From: Dolomedes plantarius
Lineage: Eukaryota; Arthropoda; Arachnida; Araneae; Dolomedidae
Length of the DNA: 64,000 nt
Direction: 5' to 3'
NCBI GenBank assembly: GCA_907164885.2
Contig: OU015496.1
Location: forward strand, 187,077,281-187,141,280
The notes under the pieces were generated by a model. The model was not told where the DNA came from and did no database searches. It saw nothing but the letters and a program-made list of their open reading frames with translations. This document shows, piece after piece, positions 1 to 12,499 of this stretch. Both the position numbers and the translations under genes were made by a program. Positions within the stretch are counted from its first letter, which is position 1. Each line of letters starts with the position of its first letter.

Positions 1-1367
1 TTTTAAAGTAAAACTAATATTAAACTGATAATAAACTAGGCAGTTGTTGTTTGTAATTTAGTGCATGCTTTAGAATGATATTTTATTCTGGGCAAACTAC
101 TGTCGGCCTTAAAAGTTTCATTTCTTTTGTTTGCTGCTTTCAATTTTCAGCTCACGGCGGAAATTAGTCCGCGCAGAAATAAATGTGTTGTTTTTTCCAT
201 GGAACAAGAAAAGGGCAGGTTAATCATTCATGAAAGGTATTGCAGCTGAACGAAAAAGGCGCTTCTAAATTCGCCATCATTGTTAATTAGATCATGCAGT
301 TTAGTTATGATTTTGTTGCAGATCATAAATTTTATCCAGTGCATGTTCAATAATATGAAATTAGCTATGAATAAATTTTCAACTGAATTAAGATTTCGCA
401 GAAAAGATTTGTTCGACTATTATTTTGCATTGATATCCTCATATATTTATCGCTGAAAATGTAAGAAGGGAAATTAATTCCTTTTGGACAATAGGAATGT
501 CCTCATTTTGTTAACAATAATGTAAAATATTTTTTTCTGAAACCTTTGAAATTAAATGGAGAATTATTTTAACCATAGGCAGCAGTTTTTTTAACCATAT
601 TTGAAAAGAAAAAAAATTACTTTTCAACGATATTTGTTTTTCCAAAATTTGTTTCATTATCAATTTTAAATCAGAATCAGGGGAAAAAAATTAGTTTGCC
701 CTACTTCCCGTATAGAAATGGAACTGAGTGTTAAACACTAAGCACGTGGAAAATTCGCTATTTCTGAAACATATCACTTCTCAGCATATTTGTAATTATT
801 CTTGCTAGAACTTAGGAGTCAATTTTTTTTTTCTCTCCCGACATCAGTTTTAGCTCCTCAGGGCTTCGGCTTCATTTATTTGTAGGGAAAAGTAATAAAA
901 TCCCCTGTTTGAATAATTCATCACGCAATGTTTTATTCATTCTGTTTTTTCCCTGCTTTCCCGCCAATTTTCCGTCGACTTCGTCGCGCTTGGGAATCGA
1001 TCTGTCTCTCAGAAAACTTTTTATTTCATGTATTTTTTTTCAATCTTTATTTTTAATTCCGCTTAATCCTCGGTTAGTTTGCAAAAGAAATGGTGTGTCG
1101 TAACTGTCGAGTGCCAATTGGATTACGCCGTTCCGAGTCGTTAACGCTACTGCCTGCCGGGGGAAGAAAAAAATGATTAGAAAAAAACAGTTGGCATTTA
1201 TTTATTTTTAGTTCAACGTACCGTCTGTAGCAATGGAAGATAATTATTTGTCTTGGATATATCAACAATACAGTAAGGGTGGCTCTTCAAATTGTAAATT
1301 TATTATTTTACCTTTTCAGTTTTTCTTTTAGCAATTTCCGGCAGACGGTTGGTTCCATAGTAATATA
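1..1367. other. AT-rich DNA, no gene seen
   Basis: Mixed AT-rich sequence with homopolymer runs. The short open frames are all under 70 codons, overlap on both strands and show no recognisable domain. I see no transposon end or RNA gene here. Confidence 0.6.
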
Positions 1368-1656
1368 CACTCGAACCTCCATATATCGAAGTAGCAAAAT
1401 ACCGGAAAAAAATTCGATATATAGAAATTTCGATATATGGAATTGATCTTAGTTTTATCATAATTCTCTTATAATTTAAAATTAAAGCTAATTTTCGTAT
1501 ACGAAACTCCATTTCTAATTTATATGTTAATCACATTAAATGAAAGTTAATAACTAAAAAATGAATTAATATGAAAGATTTATTGAGTACTATATACCTT
1601 TTAAAAAAAACAAAAACAATCCAGACTGTGGTTACAGTGATCACAGTTACATTCTT

Positions 1657-1809
1657 CTAAAAAAAACTTCGAATACCTTGCTGAACAGCCAGTTTTGCGG
1701 AAAGTTTATTAAAGAAATGCTCGCATTTATTCAGTCCACTATAAATTTCATCAGGGGCATTTTCCACGAATTGAAGTCCACGACGTATTGTTTCAAACGC
1801 CAAAAATTG
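1657..1809 (-). pseudogene. pogo/Tigger transposase C-terminus, fragment
   Basis: Reading the minus strand gives about 50 residues starting QFLAFETIRRGLQFVE and ending QQGIRSFF before a TAG stop. The helical segment with paired Arg and acidic residues resembles the C-terminal tail of Tigger/pogo transposases. The final QQGIRSFF fits the PCNA-interacting PIP-box pattern QxxhxxFF; Drosophila pogo transposase is known to carry such a motif. The frame has a TAG shortly upstream (near 1821), so only the tail remains. The DDE catalytic domain and the CENP-B-like DNA-binding domain are absent. The family assignment is inference from motif and context. Confidence 0.6.
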
Positions 1810-1846
1810 GGAGATTTTATTCTAAAGTGGAATAAAATCTCCCAAT
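1806..1846. repeat. perfect hairpin, 17-bp arms, 7-nt loop
   Basis: ATTGGGAGATTTTATTC at 1806-1822 is exactly reverse-complemented at 1830-1846. It lies inside the Tigger derivative, at the point where the transposase frame is lost. Confidence 0.9.
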
Positions 1847-2062
1847 ATGTGGTGAAAAAAAATTTCGATATATAGAGATTTTTTCGATATATAGAAACAG
1901 TTTTTCTATGTAATGAACATGGAGATTTGCTAAGAGTTCGATATATAGAAAATTTCGATATGGGGAAGTTTGATATAGGGAGGTTCGACTGTATATACTA
2001 GTGGTTAGCCCGTCAAAAATGACGTTTTAATTTTTATCAATTTACATTTGCAAAGTCAATAT

Positions 2063-2103
2063 TATTTGTATACTTAATAGCTTCTGTATTAAGTATACAA
2101 ATA
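2063..2103. repeat. perfect hairpin, 17-bp arms, 7-nt loop
   Basis: TATTTGTATACTTAATA at 2063-2079 pairs exactly with 2087-2103. No transposon ends or coding context are visible around it. Confidence 0.9.
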
Positions 2104-4393
2104 TTAAGTATGCAAGTAGCTCATTATTTAAAATTATGCAATATCAGCACTATTATGATCCATTTAAGAGGCAATTTTAAAAAAAAAATTAAATAAAATC
2201 TGAACTCCACATAATAGCATCACTTTACTTAATTCTGTTACGCTAAATAATTAATACATTAACTGCGGTGGAAAATTTTAACTTAGTTGTTTTTCATACT
2301 TGTTTCATAATTTTAATTCATAAATGAACACGCGCCAAATATAAACAATTTAGGTGTTCGGTATGAAAAATGTTACAAGTTGAAAAATGTTTTTATATAT
2401 TTTGATCGAGAGGAAAGTATAATATTAAAATATGGAACAGCTTTGCCAGCCGCACTTCAATTGGCGAAAAGTTGGCGCCAAAATTTTTTTGCGCTTACGC
2501 ATCTCCGTTGGCGAAAAGTTATATGCAAATGCATAATGTTTATATGCAAACAAGAAAATAAATATGCAAAATAAATATTCAATTTGCATTTAATAGGCAA
2601 ACTGCTCATTCATTTTATATGCAAACTGCGCATGCATTTTACATGCAATCAAGAAAATAAAATTCTCAACTCTGCGCTAATGTTAAAAAATTAAGAAAAC
2701 AATCAAAATTATAAATCTCGCTATTTATTATTAAATTTAAACTCTCAATCTAATTACTGCCACAACCGCACGACTAAATCCACAAAAAAACAAAATCTCG
2801 CCAAAATCGTATGGTTACCACGCCATACACAAAATCGTCAAACTTGGCAGGGAGGTGCGTCTGACAAAGCTGTACCTAAAATAGTTCAACAATTAAAGTT
2901 TAGTTTCAATTTATTTTATTTTTAAAACGCGGTAATCAAAGTACATTTGAATATGGCAACAAAAAGGAAAAAAGCGTTCCAGACAGAGAGATAGATCTGT
3001 GCTATTATTAATGTTTGTTTATTTATAGCTTTACGTTAACTTCGGGTGTTTTAAAGTTGGTCTGTATTTAAAAAACTCAATGTTTACCGTAAAAAAATAA
3101 AATCATTATCAAATGCAGTTGTATTTCCTTCCTAGCCCTAAAACTGTCGGTTACTCTTGTGGGTATTAAAGCGTGTTCACATTTACGTTGGGTTGATTGG
3201 TTTTTGGTGCATTGCGGTCAACATCTAATGGATTGCAGTATAGCAGTTCGCTATTTATATGACTTTTATAAACTGTCATTTATGTTAAGATCGCTGAAGT
3301 TGTTATTTACCCCAGGTTTGTGGGACAGTTTGCTTTAGTTTCCAGTTTTTCTTTCATTTCGATTGTAACAATAGCGTCTTATTTCGAGGACAGGGCTGGT
3401 AAACTCATAGTAAAATTTGGCATTTCAATTCCATATTTAGGAAGGAAAAAAAGTCATCGACCTAAAGAAAAATAAATCTCATTTTCCCCCTATATTAGAT
3501 TAAATGTGAGATTCAAATTAGTTTACTTATAAATCTGCCTGTAATACGTATTTATTTTTCCTTGACGGAATTTTTATGGAACATTTCTGTTCTAAAGCGG
3601 AATATTTTAAAAATATAATTTCAGTTAACTAAATAAGATTATGATTGCTTCCTAGATTTGTTTAATTTAAAAATATTTTTATTTAATTTTTTTGTGTATC
3701 CAAAAAGAATTTTTTTTAAAATACAACAACTTCAACAGTGAGCTTCTAAGAGTTGGTAGTTTCTTTGATGTGCGTTGTAGTTCATAGTTCCATATTTGCA
3801 TTATTTTGTTAAGTTTCTTTTGAAAGCAGTCAAAATAAGTTATAAAAAAAGTTTTGATTGAAACGGAAAATTTATGAGGGACTTAATTAAGGATAGGCTA
3901 AAGTATGAATTAAAAATTTGTTTAAAGTAGGTGAAAGCATGGAACAAAATCTCTTAACAAAATCAGCATATTTAGAATTATAATTTTTTCAATATTTTAG
4001 AAAAATGTGTTGATTCTGTTGAATGCATTTTTATGCAGTTTTCCCGAGATTAAGTGTCCGATCGTTGACTATATAGATCGCACAGACCTGGTCCAAGGCA
4101 GCCTGAGGCGAGGGGTTGTAAAAATTTTTAGAATTCCTAGAGACATATTTATCCTTTTACCTTTTTATCGACAGAGAGTATGACCCAAACGAAAATTTCA
4201 AAGTTCAGATTTCAAAATTAGGTTGAAAGCATAATACAGCAAACAAAAGTTTAACTCAAGATAATCACCCCCGCCCCCAACAGACTAAATATCAATCAGA
4301 GTGTATTGCTTGAATTAATTGTGAAACTTCTGGATCACATCGTAGCCTTGGTGTAAGAAAGAATTGCCTTTCTCATTTTTTTTTCTCTTTTAA
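2104..4393. other. AT-rich DNA, no gene seen
   Basis: Only low-complexity and unique AT-rich sequence. A short direct repeat TTGGCGAAAAGTT occurs near 2461 and 2509, and ATATGCAAA-type motifs cluster at 2520-2650. Neither points to a known element. Confidence 0.55.
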
Positions 4394-5089
4394 GGGGGTC
4401 CAGGACACAAAATTGTTCAAATTTTCGAAAAAATTTTACTGCATTAAAAATTTTTGTGTTCTTTTAAGTTTGAAATAACGTTTTAATCATGTTTCTATCT
4501 TAATTAGCACAGGAGAAATTATTATTTTTTGCAACATTCTAAGAGTAGCCAAACGTTCTTTAAACCTGTAAGTGCGTTTTACTGCATGATGGTTTTTTTT
4601 TCTCCATTTCTTGTCTTTAAATTGTTATAAGTCAAGAACCGTTTAAGATAAATAGTTGAAACTTAGAACATATCTTTTACAACTATTTTACTTTAATTTT
4701 GATTCAACAAATTTGAAAAAAAATTTACTTTTGTAAATATGATTTTTTAAAAATAAGTTGCATAATTTTTTTTTTAATTTTTAATCTAAATATTTTTAAT
4801 TTTTTTAAAAATTAATATTTAAAAAAATGCAGAACCAAAATTAAAACCTATATATTGCTGTTTAATTAAATGAAAAAAATTTGAAATTCGACAAATATTT
4901 CAAGTTATAACGATTTTAAATTACCCCACTTTTTAAAAAAATTTTAAATTTAAAAATTTTTTACAAACTTTTTGAGAAGTTTTATTATGCGATTTTGTTT
5001 ACAAATTATATGGTTAACCATCACACAAATATTCAAAATTTTAACTCAATAAATAAAATTTTTTTTAAATGTGTCCCGGACCGACCCCC
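4394..5089. mobile_element. MITE with GGGGGTC ends and TTAA flanks
   Basis: The left end GGGGGTCCAGGACACA follows TTAA at 4390-4393. The right end, in reverse complement, reads GGGGGTCGGTCCGGGACACA and is followed by TTAA at 5090-5093. The TTAA duplication suggests a piggyBac-type mobiliser. The interior is A/T-rich with many AAATTTTT blocks and no coding capacity. A shorter TA or TTA target site cannot be excluded. Confidence 0.65.
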
Positions 5090-5177
5090 TTAAATGCGTT
5101 AAATTACCGTACATTTATAAAGAGGCAACAGAGCTGAATAAATAGCACCAGACAAGAGCATTACGGCACCGGGCCAA

Positions 5178-5300
5178 AAGTCTGCCTCCGACCCTTGTGG
5201 TGTCCATTAGCCGTGAGATGAACAGGAGCCGCTTCTCTTGTCCTGCAGTGGACTTCATTGGAACTCACCTGCCAGGCGGCATTAGTAACAACCAGTATTA
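5178..5300 (+). repeat. SINE family A, 3' fragment
   Basis: The block CCTCCGACCCTTGTGGTG, an internal GAGCCGC, and the terminal CTGCCAGGCGGCATTAGTAA match the 3' half of the fuller copy at 32583-32913. The tRNA-like head is missing. Confidence 0.55.
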
Positions 5301-5497
5301 AAACTAGACATTTTGACTGGCTAACGAAAGGAAAAATCAGTTATGTTTTTACGAAATTGGGATCTAATTAAATCGTATATCACTCATCTAAAAATTGAAA
5401 GTACTCGACGAATCAATAATACTTCATGTTGTTGGCATTAAATAAAATTTTTTGTTGCTATTAAATTTATCGTTTGGTTTCTTGTTTTGTTTTTTAA

Positions 5498-5660
5498 ACA
5501 CTAGGGGCTTCGCCCCTAGGCTCGCTACGCTCGCTCCTCTGTTATGGCTAATAGCGAGATACATAGGGGTGATTCTCGGGCAATGTAACAGCTTCCATCC
5601 ATTTACTGTTGTCACCCTTAATGCGAAGGGAGTTTCATCACTGTTGAATTATCAGCTTTA
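5498..5660 (-). mobile_element. Helitron 3'-end fragment
   Basis: On the minus strand the sequence ends in a GC-rich hairpin (AGGGGC-GAAG-CCCCT) followed by AGT, which gives the CTAGT (CTRRT) terminus of Helitrons. The adjoining block with GTAACAGCTTCCAT and TTACTGTTGTCACCC also occurs in the longer copy at 46959-47821 (near 47577). No 5' TC end is visible. Confidence 0.5.
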
Positions 5661-6307
5661 AAATTCAATTAAAAATCGAAAATTTAAGATATAGACTTGA
5701 AATGAGGTTTATATGAATAGGAAAGCTTTCAGCTTCCAGATGATGTAAATATTTTCTTTGTAAGATAAAAACTCGAGGAGCATCGATATTACATCCACAT
5801 AGGGGACGATATTTCTTGAAAAACTATATTTCATTTTTTGAGGAAAATATTAGTCTGTTTTAAAATATTAAAACAAATGAGGTCTAGTTTGAAAGAGAAA
5901 CGTCTGTAGTCTTAGATTGTAAAAAGATTAAAATTCTACGATCATTTTTTGGCGAGTTATCGTAATCTGAAGATGAAAAAGTCAATATTTTCCGCCAAAA
6001 CATAAAATATAAAAAAAAATCTTAAAGTCCGACGAAGATGAGACATGTCTTACTTTGGTCCCCCCCATTTTTCTGCATCCATTGGTATCGCTCTCGACCC
6101 CATATCCCCATTGGTTTCGGAGGAGATAGCGTGACAAGCTTTTGACAGCGGCAGCGGGAGTTACTTTTTTTTAGAATAGAGAGATCCTAAAATTTATTAG
6201 TACTGAAAAATTTTCTCTTGAGCATTTATTAATCAGAAATACGTTTGTTTGTGTAATAATAGTGTGATTGATTGATTGATTGATCGAGAGTGTTTCTGTC
6301 ATTTTCT
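5661..6307. other. Non-coding, no gene seen
   Basis: AT-rich unique sequence. A short GATT tandem run lies near 6268-6284. Nothing assignable. Confidence 0.5.
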
Positions 6308-6415
6308 GCTACACGAGGGTTCATTAAAGCGGGATCTACTGCCAAATCCGAACGGCTACAAACGTCCATGCCAATAGCGGGACTCGAACCCACAGACTGG
6401 TACCGAATACCAAGA
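6308..6415 (-). repeat. SINE family B fragment
   Basis: The minus strand carries a perfect RNA polymerase III B-box-like GGGTTCGAGTCCC, followed by GGCATGGACGTTTGTAGCCG and a tail matching other copies at 19825, 34628 and 54878. The A-box end is eroded. Confidence 0.6.
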
Positions 6416-7382
<967 letters not shown>

Positions 7383-7666
7383 CATACATATCTCTATTGT
7401 CTAACTGCCTCACATATAATTGTGTATATGTTAATACGAGGTACGAGGGTCATTTCAAAAGTTCGTGCGAGATCCGAGAGATGTCGCCGCAGCTCTGAAA
7501 TTGTTGACGCTCACACATTCAGCATGCTTCAAAGGCATGCATGTCGAATTGTAAACAGATTCGATGTGTGGTCTATGACAGCCGTTTCAGGGGGTCCACT
7601 CTTGTTACTGCTTACATATCTCATGAGAGCGCGTACATAATATTTTGATACGAGAAAACTACAGGT

Positions 7667-8809
7667 AAGGTGAGTGCCCCGCGTTGGCTATCAAACGATC
7701 ATAAACGTAAACGAGTGCACACTTCGAGGCACAAGTTTGACTGTTTCAAAGAAATCCAGTTTAATTTTTCTGTCGTTTCGTAACGGTTGATGGAAACAAG
7801 GATACATCACTACCAACCAGACATGAAAGAACTGTCTAAAAATTGGTTGAATTCGGCGGATTTGCACCAAAGGAAAGCAAAAACAATTCCATCAGCACGA
7901 AAGGTTATGACCACCATTTTGGGGGGACGCCCGTGGTATAATCAGTATTCATTCTTTGGAGAACGACATAGTAATCACCTAAGGGGGAAATGCAAAATGC
8001 ATCTTTACTGAATCGTTTAAGTGGTGAAATTATGTTCATTAATTACAAGATAAAAAGGAACTTTTTATATACCATGTTTTTAAATTTTCTGTTGAATCAT
8101 ATAAACTTGACAATTCTATGTATTAATAAATACTTTTTAAATTTTTTTTGATGAATTATCCCATCAACTTGAAAGAAAATGAAGTTAATTGGAAGTTAAC
8201 TTGCGTTTAACTTTTTGTTCCCGTCCCGGCCGATAGATGGCTGCACCAGTCTTTCAAACAAAATTAACTGAAAATGAATTCAATTCTGCTTAAAGATGGC
8301 TAAAAGTATTAAAAGAATGCATTGTCATCGTGTTCTGAGCTATTCTAAAAGTTTCAAATGTCTGTCTAGTCGGGAAGTTAGTTAAAAATCGATTGCAAGA
8401 TTTGTATCGGACAAACACACACACACACACAAACAAGAAAGCGAGTTAATAAAAACATGGTAAAAAGGCTACATTTGCTGTAAAACAAAGGGGGGTTCTT
8501 TTCCATTATGACAATGCTCCGGCTTATTCATCTGCAATTGCGGCGGTCAAGCTGTTAGAATTACGTTACGAAATTGTTCACCACCCACTGTATTCTTCAG
8601 ATAGGGCCTCCTCGAATTACATTTTTTTCCGAAATATGAAAAAAAAAATTATCGCAGGGCAGGTATTTGTATCCAATTACAAAGTAATTATTGAAACAAA
8701 GACTTTTTTTGCAGAGTTGGACAAGTCTTACTTTATGGAGGATATATGAAAGGTTGAAAATCGTCGGACCAAATGTACCGATCTTAAATGAGATTATGTA
8801 GAAGAATAA
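7667..8809 (+). pseudogene. mariner transposase pseudogene
   Basis: The catalytic part of a mariner transposase (DD34D family; hairpin-free cut-and-paste at TA) can be read in pieces. First comes KVSAPRWLSNDHKRKRV, then the region of the first catalytic Asp (GTT GAT at about 7788, followed by a one-base frameshift), then METRIHHYQPDMKELSKNW to about 7930. After the insertion come VLFHYDNAPAYSS with the second Asp and, 34 residues on, ASSNYIFF, where the third catalytic Asp is replaced by Asn. The C-terminus AELDKSYFMED is followed by an in-frame TGA and a late TAA. The first 100 or so residues are missing. Frameshifts, stops and the D-to-N change make it dead. The family is clear; the subfamily (irritans) is my reading of the motifs. 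Confidence 0.9.
8292..8467 (+). repeat. Interspersed repeat inserted in mariner
   Basis: From AAAGATGGCTAAAAGTATT to AACATGGTAAAAA this block is nearly identical to the reverse complement of 49754-49926, including a CA-rich stretch. It interrupts the mariner reading frame, so it came in later. I cannot assign a class: no terminal repeats or coding sequence are visible. Confidence 0.7.
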
Positions 8810-8944
8810 ATAAAAACTTTTTTTTCAAAGAAACGTCGTTTTCATTATTTTTACATGGACATGTCGAACGATCTCGTAAATTATAGCTTTTCAAACTTAG
8901 TAGCCAAAATAAGTAAAATACAAGGCCGCAACCTGAATCTCCGT

Positions 8945-9600
8945 GGCCAATCTCCTGTGGCATCACAATAGGTTGTTAAGGCTTTGAGGCTTTTTAAAAT
9001 TTACTACTATTGAATTCTTGACCAAGAAAGACAGAGTCCTAATTATAGTGATAAGGCCAATTTTAAAACAAAAACTTAACAAGAAAATTTATTTACAAAA
9101 AAATTAAACATTAGACAGTTACAACATATTCAATTAATTTAGGTGCAGGTTCACAACGCACGCTCCGGGACCCAGCTAGTCCCAAACAGGAGCTTAAAAA
9201 TCATGTCCGCTCGTGGCGCGTTATATCAAGCATCTTCCCCCAAATTCTCCAACTCTCTGACCATATCTCGTGGTGTTTTCTTTGTCGGCGACTCTCCTAA
9301 TTCCTCGAAAATGCGTGTTTTTCAGAGAGGGGGCCGGCAACCTTGTTGGTGACAATTCTTCGTAGCGATGCATAGTTAAGCCACCTTTATGGCAACCGAT
9401 GTCAACTCGCATGAAGCTATTGCTAAGAAAGACAGCTTTTCCACTATGGTGGGAGCCGCTTGCTTGAGAACCCGATATGCATGGGCTTAACTTTCAGGCT
9501 AAAAATTCTGGTGGTATTTGCTGGTATCGTTTTGTAATCTTGCAGCTGTGGAAGGCTCTTCGCAGATCGTGGGAACCGCACAAAACACGTGACGTTACTC
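8945..9600. repeat. Unclassified long repeat Q, copy 1
   Basis: The segment begins near GGCATCACAATAGG and contains GAGGCTTTTTAAAAT, ACCAAGAAAGACAGAGTCCT, AAAACAAAAACTTAACAA, CAGGAGCTTAAAAA and GGGCTTAACTTTCAGGC. All of these recur in the same order at 60918-61960, with diverged spacing. It could be a long terminal repeat or part of a larger DNA element; no ends or protein domains are clear. Confidence 0.6.
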
Positions 9601-9627
9601 CTTTTCCCGTATTTAGAGTTATTGAAA

Positions 9628-10057
9628 ACTAGCCGGGCTTCGCCCGGCTAGGCTCAAGCCATCCGTGTAACATATTTATGTACTTCGGGCCCCACAAAAG
9701 AAAAATTAAGCCTACAAATGTATTGAATGCAAGTGAACAAATTCGTTTCAATTTTCATTCCCGTCGCTACCGACAGATGGCAGCACCACTGCACCAAATG
9801 ATTTGGTTTCTCAGCAGTGAGTGATTTTAGAATGAAAATATCTCTAAAACTATTGAATTAACAGAATAAGTGTACGCAGAAAAAATTATCAGTCTTCGAA
9901 GCTCTTTCCAAATATGTAACATTTATGTACTTACATGAGGAAAAAAATACACCGATTTTCCTGTATATTTGACGGCCATTTTTTTTCGAGGAGTGGCCCG
10001 CCCGGATGAGTTACGGTCACGTGATCCGACATCCACTTGTCCCTTTATTAGTATAGA
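9628..10057 (-). mobile_element. Non-autonomous Helitron
   Basis: Read on the minus strand, the element starts TCTATACTAATAAAGGG after an A and ends in the hairpin AGCCGGGC-GAAG-CCCGGCT with a CTAGT terminus before a T. That is the Helitron pattern: 5' TC, 3' hairpin plus CTRRT, insertion between A and T. There is no Rep/helicase coding. The interior block TTCCAAATATGTAAC...TTTATGTACTT is shared with the copy at 46959-47821. Confidence 0.75.
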
Positions 10058-11441
10058 TTATCTATGACATACCTTTTTTCCCCAATCGATCCTCTGGTTC
10101 CCGGCCGAGGAGAGGGGTGGGGGTGAAGGGGTAGGATTTTGGACAAGGAACATGAAGGAACTTAATTCCCATGTATTCCGAGGTAGCGCCACTGTTAGAA
10201 TTGGAACTCACCAACAGGAAGGTTTGTGGGGGAACTGTGCCTTTTGGGTACCGCTCTCGGAAACAAGAGTTTCCAATTAAGTGCATTGGAGGTTAATGTT
10301 TTATAATCGAAAATAATTAGTTGAATGAAAAGTTTTAATTTAACGGCTCGTGAGCAATAAACTAGTCCAAACTTATTGCCTGGAGAACTTTCTCAGTGAC
10401 TTTTCACGTGAGGTCAAGGACTGTAACAGAGTTTGGAATGGGGAGGGGGGTAAAGTTACAGTGATAAAGCATTTTTGTTACCGAATAATATAAGTTTTTA
10501 TGAACTTATGCATCTTGTCATCAGTAGACACTACATAAGATAATGAAACAAAAGCGCCGAGGAGATAACACGCTACTGGCTGTACATCATGGGAAAAGAG
10601 TAAAGTTTATTGAAAAGTAGTAACAGACACGAAAAGCTCATGAAGTGTGGGTTGATTAGGCAAATGAGTTTTGGTGAATGACACGTGCCTCAGTTAGCAA
10701 ATGCATCAACCACACCCTCGCAAAAGCGCCTACTAAATGCAAAGAAAAATGTATGTAGGTATATTAAGAATACCCAGGTGTCATGGTTTCGAGTTTTATC
10801 GTGGGATCCTATAATAGGCTGATATAGGCCAAGATTGCAGTTCAAAATTCTCGACTTGTAAGGCACATTAGAGCCCAACATCTCTTGCCAATCATTCACT
10901 GCACGGAGGAATGGGTTCTTTCGAACAGGTCGCGTGCCCGTAATCTTTTATTGACCGCTTGACCCGTAATTGTGTTTCGCGTCTAGCCCCTTTTCATCTT
11001 TTCGGCGCCGGCAGACCGGTCACGTGTCTCGGGCAAACCCCGGATCGATGAGTACATTCATTATGTTACCTAGAAGTTCATCTTGTTACCTGTTTGTCCC
11101 TTTTTGTTTCTCAGGTGGCACGGCATTGATTGCTATCGCCCTAATGATTCGCTCAAGGAGTGTCAAAATTTCATTTGTACTTAGCCGTAAACGTTTCCAT
11201 TGTTATAAGTTAAATGCCTTTATTACCGTTAAATTTCCCGTTTTGAATACCATGTGAAATCATTTCCTGGATATGTTTCTTATACCGCAAGTGTTGTTTT
11301 TCCTTATTCAACGTTGGAACATCTTTCAAACGTCCTTTTTCTGCATAAACATGTCTTACAATTCATTTAAGTTTGTCAGCTATTCCCCAGGCAAAGACTG
11401 GCCTCCGATACCCAGAACCTTTGGAGTTCGAATGGTGTAAT
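10058..11441. other. Non-coding, no gene seen
   Basis: Unique sequence of mixed composition. Short open frames at 10062-10286, 10690-10899 and 10970-11257 show no domain, and I found no transposon ends. Confidence 0.5.
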
Positions 11442-11550
11442 TGACATGGATGTTTGTAACAACTGAGAATTGGATTTTAACTGTAAGCCATGATGGCCAG
11501 TTTAGTCCTCGTGTGGCAAATAGTGGCCGACATACAACCTATAAATATTT
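11442..11550 (+). repeat. SINE family B, 3' fragment
   Basis: CATGGATGTTTGTA, GGATTTTAACTGTA and AGTCCTCGTGTGGCAAA follow the order of the 3' body of the copies at 19825-19998 and 34628-34803, with mutations. The Pol III head is absent. Confidence 0.5.
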
Positions 11551-11878
11551 AGAACTTTCTTGGTTCCTTTATTCTTATCGACCTTCCCCCAAATCAAAAA
11601 TAAGACCCCCCCTCCCCCCCCCCCCCGAAATAAGACACAAAACTACAGTTAGCAGGGGGCTCTATAAAACCTCTACGACAGTTTCCTTACCTTTTTCTAC
11701 TCGCGACCCTCTTCAATGGATTCCACGCATCATGCGCTTTCATGAATACTGACAGTTTTTTCGGTGAAATTCGGAAAAAAAAGGGTAAAACCATGGCCAC
11801 CCCCAGAAAACACTTCGCGACTCTTCTAGGGGTCGTGACCCACAGGTTGGGAATCCTATGATGCTAGATTTCTTATCG
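11551..11878. other. Non-coding; possible hAT end at about 11830-11860
   Basis: Contains a C-rich run (11608-11626). The string GGGTCGTGACCCACAGG followed by TTGGGAATCC resembles the right end of a hAT element, but no matching left end is visible. Confidence 0.35.
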
Positions 11879-12244
11879 TTTGCTGTGTCGCGATGGGCAC
11901 TTAAAAGTAATTACTTGCTCATTATAGAATCCATTTTTAGACCTATCATTTCGTATGCCACACCGGCATGATTATTTGCCCATGAGTCTCTTAAGAAAAA
12001 CTTAATTATTACACAAAACACCACTATTGGACAAATCATCAGCGCACCGTGGTACTTTAGTAATAACGAAATTCAAAAAACCTTAATCTCCAAAATTTTC
12101 TTTTCAAATGTCCCGCCAACGTTTTATATTATAAGAACGATTCGGTTCTTCGGTTATAACCTCTTCAATGCGTCTAGAAGGAAAAAGCTTCCTGTCGTAC
12201 CTACAATTAATTTTTTCATGTGTTTGTGTTCCTGTTTTTTGTAA
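11879..12244 (+). pseudogene. Jockey-like LINE reverse transcriptase, C-terminal fragment
   Basis: A single plus frame runs from 11879 to a TAA at 12242. It encodes IIESIFRPIISYATPA, an in-frame TGA, then LFAHESLKKNLIITQN and IISAPWYFSNNEIQKTLI. This is the segment downstream of the catalytic YxDD box in Jockey/CR1-type non-LTR reverse transcriptases, where the family has LIRPVISYGxPxW and a later APWYVRNxxIxxDL. The TGA falls where the conserved Trp is expected (TGG to TGA). About 120 codons remain. The endonuclease and polymerase core are absent, as expected of a decayed insertion. Assignment to Jockey rather than another LINE clade is inference. Confidence 0.8.
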
Positions 12245-12499
12245 ATCTTAATTTTTAAAATTCTATAATTTTTTATTAAATACATAGATCTTTATTAAAT
12301 ATATAGAATGACAAAAATTTATTAAATTTTTTAAAATTCAGTATGTAGTTTTCGATTACTATGATATATGATGATATATCATATCATGTATGTAGATTAC
12401 TATGATAAAAAATAATAAAAACTTTTTTGTTTCACTTGTGTAACTTGGCGTCTTTCAAGAATTTTTAAAGTCTATAGTGTGGTTTTAGTTCACGGTTTA

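Larger units (their letters stand above)
1368..1991 (-). mobile_element. pogo/Tigger-type element, internally deleted
   Basis: The left end begins CACTCGAACCTCC and the right end, read in reverse complement, begins CAGTCGAACCTCC. Both are flanked by TATA, as expected for TA-target Tc1/mariner/pogo elements. The motif CGATATATAGAA recurs near both ends (about 1410-1440 and 1862-1960). At 624 bp it is far too short for a complete element, but the last 50 or so codons of a transposase survive on the minus strand. The superfamily call rests on the terminus style and on that coding tail. Confidence 0.75.
7444..8876 (+). mobile_element. Broken mariner element (irritans-like)
   Basis: The left end reads TACGAGGGTCATTTCAAAAG, the usual mariner start, with TA at 7442-7443. 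A degenerate right end (reverse complement TACGAGATCGTTCGACATG) lies before TA at 8877-8878. The transposase between them lacks its N-terminal DNA-binding part. It is interrupted at about 8036-8467 by a foreign insertion that includes an interspersed repeat also found at 49754-49926. The element cannot be active. Confidence 0.85.
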
